Source: Craterostigma plantagineum (lineage: Eukaryota > Streptophyta > Magnoliopsida > Lamiales > Linderniaceae). From it: DNA of 64,000 nt. A program made the translations under genes and the position numbers. Location of the stretch: the NCBI GenBank assembly GCA_027422505.1, contig JAPQWV010000018.1:17192001-17256000 (forward strand). The letters run 5' to 3'. The notes beneath the pieces were generated by a model. The model did no database searches. It was not told where the DNA came from and saw only the letters and a list, made by a program, of their open reading frames with translations. Positions 38,001 through 49,167 of this stretch are shown here, piece after piece. Each line of letters opens with the position of its first letter. Position 1 is the stretch's first letter.

Positions 38001-38549
38001 GGAACAACTGACATGGGATTGTTCTACTCTAATGAGATAAAATCAAATTTAATTGGGTATGCAGATGCTGGATTCTTATCCGACCCACACAATGCACGAT
38101 CACAAACGGGTTATTTATTTACATATGGTGGAACTGCTATTTCATGGCGGTCAGTTAAACAGAGTTTAATTGCCACTTCATCTAATCACGCTGAGATACT
38201 AGCAATTCATGAAGCTAGCAGAGAATGTGTCTGGTTGCGATCGATTATTCAGCATATACAACAAACTTGTGGATTATTATCGGAAAAGTTACTTCCAACA
38301 ACATTATATGAAGATAATGCTGCATGCATTGCCCAATTAAAGGAGGGATATATCAAAGGTGATAGAACAAAACATATTTCACCAAAATTTTTCTTTACCC
38401 ACGAACTGGAGAAAAATGGTGATATTGATGTACAACAAGTGCGATCTAGAGAGAATTTCGCAGACTTATTTACAAAAGCACTTCCTCCTATAACTTTCAG
38501 AAAATTAGTATATTCAATTGGAGTTCGAAAACTTCGAGATTTAAAATGA
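35058..38549 (+). CDS. Copia pol polyprotein, uninterrupted ORF
   Basis: About 1163 codons. Order: protease-like region (LADCATTHTIL, about 35093), GAG-pre-integrase WHDRLGHPG (about 35515) with a distal CAACSKGK, integrase core with LDNAGEF (about 35901), reverse transcriptase (YKARLVAQGF about 37139, YVDDI about 37549), and RNase H to about 38530. The protease centre reads D-C-A, not the usual D-S/T-G. Pol is in the same frame as the distal half of gag but separated from it by 138 bases with two stops (34914 and 35019). Confidence 0.9.
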   Translation: MDMGVCNGELCLADCATTHTILKNKKYFDHLDMKEASVITISGSTNIIKGSGRASILLPRGTKLVIESALYSPESQRNLLSFKAIRHNGYHVETAIKCGVEHLYITKIISNDKQIVEILPSFESGLYYTYLRTIESYVIINQKSTDDSIFNVWHDRLGHPGSTMMRKIIENSRGHSIKNQRIVQSNELACAACSKGKLIIRPSPMKVKNESIVFLERIHGDICGPIHPSCGPFKYFMVLIDASSRWSHVCLLSTRNAAFARLLAQLIRLRAHFPDYPIKKIRLDNAGEFTSKAFNDYCMSIGIDVEHPVPHVHTQNGLAESLIKRLQLIARPLLMKTNLPSSCWGHAILHAAALIRIRPTSYHDISPLQMVYGQEPDISHLRIFGCAVYVPVAPPQRTKMGPQRRLGIYVGFESPSIIKYLEPLTGDLFTARFADCHFDETNFPTLGGEKKQLERNISWNELSLNHYDPRTKECELEVQKIIHLQSLANQLPDSFTDPKRVTKSHIPAVNAPVKINVPAEHNIESKPQLKRGRPSGSKDKNPRKRKGANNKNGPIEDLSTREESMGLNDDKNKTQVPEEIENNNNEEISINYAQNGIRWNRDKVNVDDKFSFNVALHDMNEMNENEDHEPRSINECRQRKDWQKWKDAIEAELKSLEKRKVFGPVVRIPENVKPVGYKWVFVRKKNENGKIVRYKARLVAQGFSQRPGIDYEETYSPVVDATTFRYIICLAVREGLDMRLMDVVTAYLYGSLDSDIYMKLPEGFRLPENSGPRNEYSIKLNKSLYGLKQSGRMWYNRLSEYLLKEGYKNDQICPCIFMRRYENEFVIIAVYVDDINIVGTPEELSKAVNCLKREFEMKDLGKTKYCLGLQIEYLKNGIFVHQENYTKKILKRFYMDESHPLDTPMIVRSLDLSKDPFRPRENDEELLGPEVPYLSAIGALMYLTSHTRPDIAFAVNLLARYSSSPTRRHWNGVKRIFRYLQGTTDMGLFYSNEIKSNLIGYADAGFLSDPHNARSQTGYLFTYGGTAISWRSVKQSLIATSSNHAEILAIHEASRECVWLRSIIQHIQQTCGLLSEKLLPTTLYEDNAACIAQLKEGYIKGDRTKHISPKFFFTHELEKNGDIDVQQVRSRENFADLFTKALPPITFRKLVYSIGVRKLRDLK

Positions 38550-38685
38550 TGTTATCATCAGGGGGAGAAAAATACGTGTTGCACTCTTTTTTCCTTAACT
38601 GTGGTTTTTCCCATGAGGTTTTCCCAGTAAGGTTTTTAATGAGGCAACAAGCTAAACGTATTATTTGAAAACATCCAAGGGGGAG

Positions 38686-39026
38686 TATTATGAATAAATC
38701 ATGATTCATCAATGAATCATCAAAATTAAGACATGATTCATCATAATGAATCATCAAAAATTTTGTGATAAAATGTGGATGTTTTTGGAATATTAATGAC
38801 TCATGAATTATGATAAGATGAGGTGTATAAAAAAGATTGTATTTTTGTATGAGTTGTATAGATGATTAAATTGTATTTTAGTGTATGATTTTAGTATAAA
38901 TAGGTGTATTGAGTTGCATTGTAAATATATCACAAGTATAGAAAATATATTCTCTCCCTCTAAATTATCTCTATATACTATCAAATAATCATAATATAAA
39001 TTAAATAATAATAAAATTTCATAACA
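38686..39026 (+). repeat. 3' LTR of the young Copia element
   Basis: 341 bp, identical to the 5' LTR but for one homopolymer base, directly preceded by the polypurine tract and followed by the CATGC duplication. Confidence 0.93.
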
Positions 39027-39031
39027 CATGC

Positions 39032-39838
39032 ATATTATTTGTTTTTTTATTAAGTTGTTGGACTTGTAAAAGAAAATCGAGAAATTTGCATTATCTACGC
39101 ATCTGTCATCCGATTTTACTAAAAAAATCAACAGTTTTTGTGGCTATTAGGGCTTACCAATTTTCTTGCCTTCCCTTTTAATTTGACATTTTGTCACTGA
39201 GTAATTGATGGGAGGAATGGGTACCCATATAAGTGGTCCTAAGAAAGATTGTCATTAGTTGATGCTATTTATAGGAGTTTGTTAGTTCGGTTGGTTGGTA
39301 CACTACTTTTCTAAAGAAATGTGAAAAAGATAAAGTGGCATCACAACCAAAGATGAGGGTTGAATATAAAACAGGCGTGTAAAAAAGTGTGGACATATTC
39401 CACGTACGTGAAAGTATCGAATGAATGAGCCACATCCGCTTTAGTTTTTTCTATATATAGTTCACTTCATATATCCTATGACCAAGTCCACACGAATTAT
39501 CGAATGATCCCCATCCCCACCAATGTTAAATTACTCGATTTTCTATCAATGGCAATTATTCCAACTAATGATGTAGTGAAGACAATGGGTTGTAGGCTAT
39601 AATATGAACTAAGAACCAATAAACCAAAAGCAACCAATTAAAGCAAATCATCCACACACACAGAGTATCACCATAACTACAATCTTTTCAGAACACATGG
39701 ATTTGGCCAGAAGAATCATCAGATTTAAGACCACAATCATGTGTTTATAGCTGAAATTATAGACAGACAAAGGTAGCAATAAACTGAACTAACACTTTTC
39801 CCTTCCTTCTAAAGCACCAGCAGCAGCGCAGAATTGAA
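39032..39838. other. Intergenic DNA between the Copia element and the next gene
   Basis: Probably begins with the displaced remainder of the RING gene 3' flank. No gene or repeat was recognised. Confidence 0.4.
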
Positions 39839-42050
39839 TCACTTCATGACGCGATAGAACGAGAGCACCTTCAGAGACGCCAAACGTTCCTAACGAGTAA
39901 AAGAGAATACTATAAATGAGCTGACTATGGTTAATTGATACAAAAACAATCGGACAAAGGTGGAAAATACCATATGCATTCCATCACCGTCTTTAGGGTA
40001 AGTAAAGCCAGTCGAGCAGTTCTCCAATTGTTCGGGGCTTCTCAGCCATTCTTGATGAGCAAGGCATAAGTTGATCTTCGACCTAAATATCTGTAGGCAA
40101 GAATTCAGTATCAGCGGTAGAAGACTCGATAATCCATCAAAGAATGGATAAACAGTAGAATACATACCTGGCCAAGGTCTATTGTTGGCCTCTCAAAGAC
40201 CCCTCTATCAACATCTACATCTATACCACTACCTTGGCAATCTGGGCAGAATACAGGCCGTTTTCTAGGCTCTTCTGCCTCGGGATATTGCTCGTTCTTC
40301 TTACACTTTCTCCTCCTTCTCTTCTTAGGCCTCTCTTCCACAACTGGCTTGTCTGGCTCGTCGGCGTGGGTTTGAACCTCGCACTGCAGAATCCAGTGGA
40401 CAAGGCACGAGACATGAAATACATGGAATGCCTGTTTGCAAACAGAGACTTCAGTTGGTCCAAGCGAAATATATAAAAGCATTAAAAATCTCAACTATGA
40501 AAAAGACGAAATAAGAGTCCAACCCCAGTAGGATTTCTGCTACTGCAGACAAGCTTTCCAGTCCTTCTGTTCAAGAGGGCACCAACGTCCTTTCTTGGAA
40601 AGAACTTTTCCATGCAGATGCTACACGTTCGCTCTGATGCAATGGTGAATTGGTCAAGCACCCTTTTCCTGTCAGCTTTACCTAAAATAACCTGTGAATC
40701 CACCCTCTGATCACAGTTCCCTTCCATCAACATTTTGGAATTCAAGTTGTTCGATGGTTCAGAGTCTTCATCAGAAGAAACAGTATCTGAAGAAACAGCC
40801 TTCACTTCCTCAGCTGAGGAATCGCCTTTTTCAGCTTCAATATAAGAGCAAGAAGGAAGCAAGTATCTAGGATCTTCAACTATCATCCTCTCGTCCCAAA
40901 TTGTAATCATAAGAGAAATTTATAATAGCAAAATCATGTTCAGGAACCGCATGTACACATACACCATCGCTAGAAACATCCTTCTTCCCCAGCCACTCAC
41001 ACCAAATCCGGCGAATTCCACTAGAGGAACTGTCCTTCGTATAACGAGCAGAAATAAGTCCAACACCTAGCCTCTTCACTACTAATTCAGATACAGTATT
41101 GTTTTGTAATACGCCTGGAATAACAAGTTCATGACTAGTTCCGCCATTTCCATCCTCACTATTGTTTTGCAAAATGCCTGGAACGACTAGTTCATGACTA
41201 GATCCATCATTTCCAACCTCGTTATTGTTTTGCAAGACACCTGTGACGACCAATTCACGACTAGTTCCAACATTTCCATCTTCACTAATGTTTTGCACAA
41301 CGCCAGGGATGACCAGTTCATGACTAGTTCCAACATTTCCATCCTCATAACTGCCGTCTGAAAGCTTGCCCTTCCCTTTGACTTTATCCAAAACATCTAA
41401 ACCTTTATCAGCTTCCTCTGGTTCATCATTATGAAAGAAAAACACGCCATCGTTAAAAGGCCATCGATTTGGTTTCATCAGTGTTTCCTTTGCATCAGCC
41501 ACAATCTTCGTATGCCGTTTTCCATTCAAGTGGTTATACAAGTTCAATTCTCCGTAACAAGGAGCAAAGCACAAACAACAGAAGAATATCAACCTTTTTC
41601 CCTCTCGCCTTATGTCAATATATGGGTGCCCCTGTGCTCTCATGTTCTTAAGAGTAGTAATAACCAGCTGATCTTTCAAATTCACATGATTGCTCAGAGG
41701 TAGAAATCCTAACTCCCAAAGTCTCGCCATCCAAAGGATCGTAACGTCCTTTGTTCTATTCAAATCAAATGCAATCAGAGACAAACCAGCTCTTCAAACG
41801 CCAACCTTTTCGCGCTCGACAATGACAAGTTCCCAAAATCACAAGCTGACCAAGAGAATAGAACACGCTCCCAATATGTGAAACTTAAAAGTAAGTTCGG
41901 TCGTCCAAACCACAGCTCGGAGACTAGAGAAGAAATTAAAGAAATCCCTAAAATCTAAGTAATTCAGAAAGCCCTAAACTTACAAGTAGGCGGGACCGTA
42001 GGTATTATTGCAAATTGACTGACAGGGCGTATTCGATTACCAGCAGACAT
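39839..42050 (-). CDS. C2H2-finger and RING-like domain protein, apparent frameshift
   Basis: Exons in transcript order: 42050-41984, 41789-40524, 40431-40168, 40090-39971 and 39889-39839. The N-terminal part holds a U1/matrin-like C2H2 finger (CCLCFAPC...HLNGKRH). It is followed by four 21-residue repeats with the core GTSHELVIPGVLQNN (41095-41350). The distal part holds a RING-like Cys/His cluster (CSICMEKFF, HVSCLVHWIL, CPDCQGSG) and a Lys/Arg-rich stretch that could be a nuclear signal. I recognise it as a plant-conserved uncharacterised protein; nucleic-acid binding or ubiquitin ligation is inference. Exon 2 contains one base too many: the frame ending in a stop at 40876 must shift near 40885-40910 (a GGG run) to continue into the RING-like part. 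An in-frame ATG at 42122 would add 24 residues. Confidence 0.7.
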
Positions 42051-42122
42051 TTTTCGACCGACGGCGCAAGAATTATACCCAAACAACGCGACGAAGCTTG
42101 ATTCAATCATCATAATTTCCAT

Positions 42123-43310
42123 TTCCCGTCGAGAAAACAAAAGCGTAAGCAAGTTAAGAACAGAGGGGGAACGCGGGTGAAAACCCCGATCTAAACAGGT
42201 GCTTCGGAATTCCTCTATCAGGCGATAATTCTTGAAGAGAGAACGAAAGTGATTGAAATTTTTGAAGGAACAGATAAGATCTGTACTGTGTCGAGAGAGA
42301 AGAAATACGAATAGCTACGGAGTCGCAATTGAACGAAATCTCAAAATGAAACAAAACGAAACTGCTATTCCCCTTTCTCTATTATGCCTTTAATCGATGA
42401 TTATTTTCTATTTAGTCCTCCCTGCTAAATTTAATATGTGTCTTATCTTACATATAAATACAGAAATTTTTAAGTTTAAAAATACGTAATAGTTTCTACA
42501 TCAAAGTTAAAATAAGACATAACGGAAATTAGTTTAAATATCTGTACTCTTTTATATTAATGTGTTAAAAACAGCTCAATTTGGTGTACAAATCGACAAA
42601 TCAGAAATTTTTTCAAATTAATAATTAACATAAAATAAAAAATAAGAAACCATCCACTACCTGCATTTATATATTGTCACATTTACCCTTCTATTTTAGG
42701 TACTTGCTATTAATATTTAATAAATGATTTATATACTTCCTCTGCTACAATATGAATGTCGTTCTTCAAAATTTTATTCCTTAAAGGATGTCGTTTGGGG
42801 TTTTAAAAAAAGATTATGTGTGATTTCTAGATTTGCCCCTCATATTAGATAAGGAAAAAAGAGGAGTAATGATGACATGGCAACAATTAATGAGCGATGC
42901 AAGAGGTATTTTAACCCATTTCTTAATGTGTGAAAGACATTAATATGGAACAGACGGACTATTATGTAGCACACGCATGTGAGTGTGCAATTTAGACTAG
43001 TAAAAAGAAATATACAAGCAAAAATGAAGCTTGTATTGGATAATTTTAATTTCAACCGTCGTCAATCATATGTTCTCCGTTCGCTCGTTAGATTACTAAT
43101 TAGAGGAATCGTTTCCCTTCATCCATGTTCTTGCACAAATCATCAAACAGCTGGTCTGCATCATCATCATCATTCATCATTGTCCACAATGTTTCTTTTA
43201 CCATCTCTCAAGTACAAACGTACACAACACTTCCCAGCTATAATAACACTGCGTCAATACCATTTAAATTAAATCATCACCATCCCAATCAAATACACAG
43301 ATCACATTCA
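42123..43310. other. Intergenic region between two minus-strand genes
   Basis: Holds the promoter side of the C2H2/RING gene, a Stowaway-like MITE (42736-42959), and the 3' flank of the transporter gene. No further gene is supported. Confidence 0.4.
42736..42959. repeat. Stowaway-like MITE, diverged
   Basis: A 224-bp element flanked by TA. Ends CTTCCTCTGCTACAATATGA and the complement of GTCCGTCTGTTCCATATTAA form an inverted repeat that extends into GAATGTC/TAATGTC. Confidence 0.65.
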
Positions 43311-44981
43311 TCATTTCTTCACCAAATGCTCAACATCTCCCAACTGCACTTCCCCGCCGCCGCCGTTTTCGTAATTCGAATCCCTAAACAGAAGCTCGAT
43401 CTGCTCGAGCGACTTCCCCTTAGTCTCGGGCACGAACCTATGAACGAAAACCACAGAAATCGCCGAGATAATCGAAAACAGCAGAAAAGTCCCGCCCACC
43501 GTAAGAACGTTCGAGAGCGAAAGGAAAGACATAGCTACCGCCCCGCTGCAAACCCTATTCCCAATTGCGCTCAGCGCCGACGCCTTAGCCCTAACCTTCA
43601 AAGGAAAAATCTCCGTCGTTATCACCCAGCAAACGGGCCCCATACCCACCGAGAAAAACGCCACGTTCCCACAAATCGAAAGAATCGCCACTGCAATGAC
43701 GAAGTTATTACCACCACCTTCTTCCCCGCCGGCCACGAAAAGGGTCAAACCTAAGGTGAATAGGCAAAGAGTCATTCCAATTGTGCTTACGTATAGCAGA
43801 GGTTTCCTCCCAACCTTATCGATCAAGAAAGTAGCGGTCAAGATGAAGGCAGTCTTGGCCAATCCAACGGCTACGGTTGCTGCTAAGAGCTTAGAGTTGT
43901 CTTCAATCCCAGCAGTTTTAAGGATTTCTGGGCTGTAATAAACTGTGGCATCTATCCCAGTTATCTGCTGAAAGCATTGGATTCCCACGCCAGTGACGAG
44001 CATTCTTGAAAGCTCGGGCGATGGGCTCAGCAGCTCGCGCCAGGCGGCTCGATCGTTGGGACCCAGGCTAGCCGCCAGCTGTATCTCGGCTAGCCGCTCG
44101 TCCACCTCAGAGTCGTCGTGGTTCGTTTTCGTGAGAACCGCCCTGGCCTCGTCGGCTCGGTTTCTGAGCACGAGCCAGCGAGGGGATTCAGGGATTACGC
44201 ATAGTGCGAAACCTATGAAGATCGAAGGCAGAATGCCCACGGCGAGCATGACCCGCCAGCTGGCGTGGGTGGGAAGGCCGGCGAAGGCGTAGTTTGAGAC
44301 GTAGCCGAGCAAGATTCCTATGTTGATGAAGATTTCGGGGAAGGAGGTGAGGGACCCACGGGCTATGGAGGGGGAGATCTCGGCTATGTAGACTGGGGCT
44401 ATCATTACGCCTAAGCCAATGCCTATGCCTGCTAGGGTTCTGCCGATCATTAGGATTGTGTAGGAAGGGGCGAGAGTCATCACGGCGGCGCCGCACTGGA
44501 AGACTAGGGCGGCGAGGCCCATGGTCCATTTCCGGCCGATTGCGTCGGAGGTCTTGCCGCCGACTAGGCTTCCGATTAGGGACATGATGCTTAGGATTCC
44601 GACGAGGAGCTCGACTTGAACCTCGGATATGCCTAGGTCTTCCTTGATGAAGATGATTGCGCCGCTCATGACGCCGACGTCTGCGATTCGATTGAAAATC
44701 TAGGGTTAATCGACGGCGGGCATTTGCGATTCGAAGATCTACTCTGCTTACTTACCGTAGCCGAGGAGGACGCTGTTGAGGGAAGCGAAGACGGAGCAGG
44801 CGAAGACGTACTTCCTCGTGCTGCTCCGCCGCGTCTCGAGCTGGTGGTGGTGGTGGGCTGCGTCGTAGTCGTCGCCGAAATCGGCGTCGGCGGCGGCGTA
44901 CTTGTGGGACTGATCCATTCTTGTGTACTTGGATGCGAAAGTCAACGCCTTTTCTGGGCTCCCATTTGCTTGGTCACCCAT
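43311..44981 (-). CDS. PLT4: Polyol/monosaccharide transporter, PLT4-like (MFS)
   Basis: Two exons, 44981-44756 and 44680-43311, give 531 residues, close to Arabidopsis PLT4 (526). An acidic, His-rich cytosolic N-terminus precedes the first membrane segment. MFS sugar-porter signatures are present in order: GYDVGVMSGA across the exon joint, SDAIGRKW after TM2, IGRTLAGIGIGLGV, PESPRWL after TM6, QQITGIDATVYYSP in TM7, DKVGRKPLL after TM8, and PETKGKSLEQIE at the C-terminus. Twelve hydrophobic segments are visible. The family imports polyols and monosaccharides by proton symport, mostly at the plasma membrane. The substrate here is not shown. The intron is 75 nt. A TTAAATAT element about 75 bp before the ATG may be the TATA box. 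The match to PLT4 over the whole length is from memory of the family. The gene looks intact. Confidence 0.93.
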
Positions 44982-45243
44982 CGATTTTCGCGGTTACACT
45001 TCTTGGGATTTGATTCGTTCGATCTATATCTGATTTGTGGGAAAGATACTAAGCAGATATTTAAGGAAGGAAGGAAATTAGAAGAGTGGGTTTGTGGTGT
45101 TCAGATCTAAAAAATGTGGAAAATGATGATACGTCGTATTGGAGCTTGGACCATAGTGGCGCAGTGTTTCCGTCAATTGACGTTTCTTCATTTTATTTTT
45201 TATTTACTTAGTTATTTAAAGCAAAAAAATTTAAAGTAACGCA

Positions 45244-45315
45244 AGGTCCCACCGAGATTTGAACTCGGGTTACTGGATTCAGAGTCCAATGTCCTAACCG
45301 CTAGACCATGGGACC
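45244..45315 (-). tRNA. tRNA-Gln(CTG)
   Basis: The minus strand reads GGTCCCATGG at the 5' end. The D-arm TCTAGCGGTTAGGA, the anticodon loop CTCTGAA between TTGGA and TCCAG (anticodon CTG), the T-arm CGAGTTCAAATCTCG, and acceptor GGGACC plus discriminator T complete a 72-nt cloverleaf without intron. A- and B-box promoters are intact. Expected to read CAG codons. Confidence 0.96.
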
Positions 45316-45545
45316 ATTTTGTGTTAATCTATAACTAAAGCTTATCTGATCTTTAAGTTATCAACTTCAATCGAAATCTCAGCAGCATTGTTGCAGACAA
45401 GAATTTGTCTCCAATTCCTAGGCAGAACTCTTATGATTACGAAACAAGAAAAAACCGCCGGGCTTTCTTCGGTTTATCTGATCCTTCGATGAATCCTATG
45501 ATCAAAACAACCTTGAGAGGATTTCAATCCCTTCTTCGCCTGCAA

Positions 45546-45556
45546 CTATTTAAAAG
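45546..45556 (+). promoter_or_regulatory. TATA-like box of the kelch gene
   Basis: CTATTTAAAAG about 100 bp before the ATG at 45650, which would give a leader of about 70 nt. Confidence 0.4.
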
Positions 45557-45649
45557 CTTCTCATAACCAATCCAATCACTTACTATAATCTCAAACCAAA
45601 TATCCTACTTTAATTTCCTTCTTTCTTCCTCGTCGGCCGACCGAGGAAA

Positions 45650-48600
45650 ATGGCCTCACGGTCCCGACTTTCCCAAGTTTCCCCAAATAGTTCGACCGAA
45701 AACTACAAAATCTACATCCCATTTCGTCCCAAGAAAATAGCCGATGCCGAAAACGACGACCCTTCGCCGTACATCGACTGCTACGACCCCGCGACCAACA
45801 CGTGGAGACGAAGGGCTACGACGATCCCAAAGTACGACGAGGAAATGGTCCTTAGGGACTTTGCGCTTGTCTCGACAGGCAAATGCATATACGTCCTCGG
45901 AGGACGTCTGGGCTACGACGAGGCGAAGGAAGGCAGAAATAATGGGCCGACGGTCGTGGCTCATGTTAGGAGGTACGATGTAGCGAGGGGCGTTTGGGAG
46001 ACGTGCGCATCGATGGCTCGACCGAGGTTTAGCTTCGCATGTACGGTTTGCAACGGTAAGATTTTCGTCGCGGGCGGGCAGTCGACGCTTGGGAGGGCGA
46101 AGGGTATTTCGTCTTGCGAGGTTTACGATCCCGGTTTGGACCAGTGGAGGTCGCTCCCCGACATGGGTACCATGAGGTGTGTGAAGTAGCTTTTTGTAGG
46201 GTAACTATTTTTATGTCCATACACCCATCGTAGACGATTGCAATTTAAGGACATTAACTTTCAAAATTGAAGGAATTTCAAGACAATTGCATCATAAACC
46301 TAATGTTAACGCAAAACTTTGACGTGTAGTCTGCGCATTTTAAATATCTTGGAGGTGAATCCTACATGGCATTGCGTCAGAGTTACTTATGTTGGGGATA
46401 AATCCAACGTGGTAGTTTAGGACACTCGATTGACGTTGTAATTTAAGGACGGGTGCTACTATTGAGACCCCCTTTAATATTAAAAGTTGCTATTTGTACT
46501 CCTAATAAATGAAATAATTTCCTTGAAGTTAGTAAAATTTTTTTCCTATTAGCATTTTTTTCTCGTACATTAGAATCAGTAAACTTTAGCTCATCACGTT
46601 TTTTTACTATTTGCATTAATTTTATATTTGTACATTGATTTCAACAATCATCAATTATATTATCTTATTTACTGAAAAAATAGCTCATTAATTATATAGT
46701 TAGACCTGAAATTTCAGTAGCATATTTTCTAAAAAAATTATCTATCTATTTTGCTATTGTTCAACACCACATAGTAACTATCTTTCAATTAATTTAATGT
46801 GTCAATTCAAATTTCAATTTATTATTTATAATTTAAGTTCATTACAATTTATATCTTCCAATCAAATTTCTTATGAAATTTCAGTAGCATATTTTCTAAA
46901 AAATTTATCTATCTATTTTACTAAACACCACATAGTAACTATCTTTCAATTAATTTAATGTCAATTGGAATTTCAATTTATTATTTATAATTTAAGTTCA
47001 TTACAATTATATCCTCCAATCAAATTTCTTATATTTAATTATAGTTATGTACGTAAAGTTTAATATTTTACCTTTAAATATTATATTATCTTATTTACTA
47101 AAAAAAATAGCTCATTAATTTATATAGTTAGACCTGAAATTTTAGTAGCATATTTTCTCAAAAATTTATCTATCTATTTACTTGTTCAACACCACATAGT
47201 AACTATTTTTCAATTAATTTAATGTGTCAATTCAAATTTCAATTTATTATTTATAAGTTAAGTTCATTACAATTTATATCCTCCAATCAAATTTCTTATA
47301 TATATGCTTATAAATAAAAAAGTTAAATTAATACTACATTTAAAAAGAACTTTAAAATATAAAATTACGTGTCAATATTAATATATTGCACATACACAGT
47401 GCTTAAAATATTAGTATATTGCGTTTCCCTTAAGAATCAGTATGATGATCGAATGAAAGAAATTTATTGATTTTTCTATAATATATTTTACACATACTAA
47501 TATATAAAATTCACAATATCAACTTAAAATTAGGGTATTAAAGTATCATATACATATACACACACAATACACGCTTTATTTTTTATTTATTCTTCTATAA
47601 TATATTTTACACATATTAATATATAATACCCACATTATCAACTTAAAATTAGGGTATTAAAGTACCATATACATATACACACAATACACGTTTTATTTTT
47701 TATATATAATAAATGTGTGGGAATATAAGTAATAAATGACGTTGAAAGAACCAGTCTCGTTAATTGAAAACTTCTATTAAATCACTCTCCATATTAATTA
47801 GGGGGTCTAAATAGCAACTGAGGGGGTGCCAATAGAATTACCCTTTAAGGACGTTCACTTTCAAAATTGGAGCTATGTAAGGTCATAATTCTGTTTCGAA
47901 TATATTATTAATTGCTTCACTTCTAAAAGTTAGTGTCCTTAAATTGCAACATCTCATCTTGGCTATCTTGAAAGTGCCACCCCTTGGTAAAGGAACTTCA
48001 CCTAACCTGACATAGTTTCATCCTTGAAATGTGCGGCGTAAGCCCATAGATGGTTGAGCGAGGAAGGGGATAGATACCCTATGGTCATAAAAAAAATGTT
48101 TGCCGAATGGAAGAATTTCAAAATTCCATCTTTTCTCTTCTTCAGATACAAATGTGTGGCGGTGACGTGGAAAAATCGAGTGGTGGTGCTCGGCGGGTTC
48201 GTCGACGGTCAAGGCCCGTTCATCACGACCCGAAGCTCGGGCGAGATCTACGACTGCGATCAGAACAGGTGGTGCTTCATACACCGAATGTGGGACCTGG
48301 ACGTCCCTCCCTACCAGATCGTGGCGGTGAACGGGCGTCTCTTCAGCTCAGGCGACTGCCTCGTCCACTGGAAGGGACACGTTGAGTCGTACGACGAGAA
48401 ACTCAACATGTGGAACGTCGTCCAAGGATCGGACAACAGTCGCCTGTCTAGTCCTTGTAGTAACGTCTACGACTGTTCGGTTCGGTGGGAGAGGTTGTAT
48501 CTTACCATGGCGCCTATCGGGAATCGCTTGTACTTCCTTGTCGGGTATGTGGTTGGTGAAGACGGGTCGTCGTTGAAGGGGCGACGGCAGATGGCGGAAG

Positions 48601-48725
48601 TTAACGTGTTTGATATGGCGGTGCACGGCGAAGGTTGGAAGGCACTGGAAGCGGTGGAGGATGAAGACGGTGAGAAGGAATTGTGCGGACATTGTTGTGT
48701 CGTGAAATTAGAGCGAGAATCTTGA
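45650..48725 (+). CDS. Kelch-repeat protein without F-box
   Basis: Two exons, 45650-46176 and 48146-48725, join in frame (AG split codon) into 368 residues. Kelch blades are recognised by Gly-Gly plus Tyr/Trp pairs: CIYVLGGRLGY with VRRYDVARGVWETC, KIFVAGGQST with CEVYDPGLDQWRSLPDMG, and VVVLGGFVDG with GEIYDCDQNRWCF. A final RLYFLVGYVVG segment closes the propeller. There is no F-box before the blades, so it is a plain kelch protein, possibly a substrate-binding partner. Function is otherwise unknown. The 1.97-kb intron is almost filled with two nested miniature transposons. Coding sequence is GC-rich, unlike its AT-rich intron. Confidence 0.85.
46451..47843. mobile_element. MULE-like non-autonomous element, nested
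   Basis: The ends are GGGTGCTACTATTGAGACCC and the complement of GGGTAATTCTATTGGCACCC, flanked by a 9-bp duplication TTTAAGGAC (46442-46450 and 47844-47852). The 1.39-kb interior is AT-rich with long internal duplications. There is no transposase. Confidence 0.75.
46649..47300. repeat. Triplicated unit inside the MULE-like element
   Basis: Three copies of a roughly 165-215 bp block (about 46649-46870, 46874-47035, 47085-47300), each with AGTAGCATATTTTCTAAAAA-type and CACCACATAGTAACTAT sequences. A second duplicated block (about 110 bp) lies at 47477-47700. Confidence 0.8.
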
Positions 48726-49167
48726 TTCGATATCGATAGAAATATAAATATTTTACTCTGCATCTTCAGCTTATTTATGAAAAATAAAAACTAACTTTTT
48801 TGTGATGAATTCAAGGTTTGAGGTTAATTTTCAATTCACGGGTAGGTTATAAATTTGAGCCGAAGTCTCGACTTTTGTTGTATGTGTGAACTTTAGAGGT
48901 ACAAACAAGAAAGAAGATTAGTCCGCCTGAAAATTGGGAGACCCTGTTTATATTCGAGTGGCCGAGAACACGATATGTGGAGGTTGTGAGTTCAACTCTA
49001 CGACTTCCGTTATCTATGTAGATTTGAGAGTATGGGGAAACTGGAATTGTCGAACATCTTACAGTTTAGTCGAAGCGTGACTGCGTGAGACTATGGTAGC
49101 GCTCATGAAGTATATATATTAATAGAATACCCTTAAAGCAAACTTTTGTTTCAAAGTAACCCTTCTA
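48726..49167. other. 3' flank of kelch gene, possible SINE-like sequence
   Basis: No gene. At about 48945-49130 GAGTGGCCGAGAACACG resembles a tRNA A-box region, and GAGTTCAACTCT about 25 bases on resembles a B box, as in tRNA-derived SINEs. No target duplication was identified, so this is only a suggestion. Confidence 0.3.

Larger units (their letters stand above)
33350..39026 (+). mobile_element. Young Ty1/Copia LTR retrotransposon
   Basis: LTRs 33350-33689 and 38686-39026, bounded by a perfect 5-bp duplication CATGC (33345-33349 and 39027-39031). The LTRs run TATTATG...CATAACA and appear identical except for one A in a homopolymer. The primer site TTATCAGCACGAG follows the 5' LTR. The polypurine tract CCAAGGGGGAGTA precedes the 3' LTR. 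Pol is uninterrupted over about 1160 codons. Gag has one frame break. This is the youngest insertion in the window and is transcribed in the same direction as the upstream RING gene. Confidence 0.95.
46238..47949. repeat. MITE-like element (TTGCAATTTAAGGACA ends) in the kelch intron
   Basis: The left terminus TTGCAATTTAAGGACATTAA is mirrored at 47949 by the complement of TTGCAATTTAAGGACACTAA. The same family as the repeat in P450 intron 4. It is interrupted by the MULE-like element at 46451. Confidence 0.6.

Noticed and set aside
42966..43005. CACACGCATGTGAGTGTGCA next to the MITE as another foldback end
   Set aside because: Only one end was found, so no element can be defined.
43125..43754. 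209-residue plus-strand ORF over the transporter 3' end
   Set aside because: It is the antisense shadow of the PLT4-like exon; composition follows the real gene.
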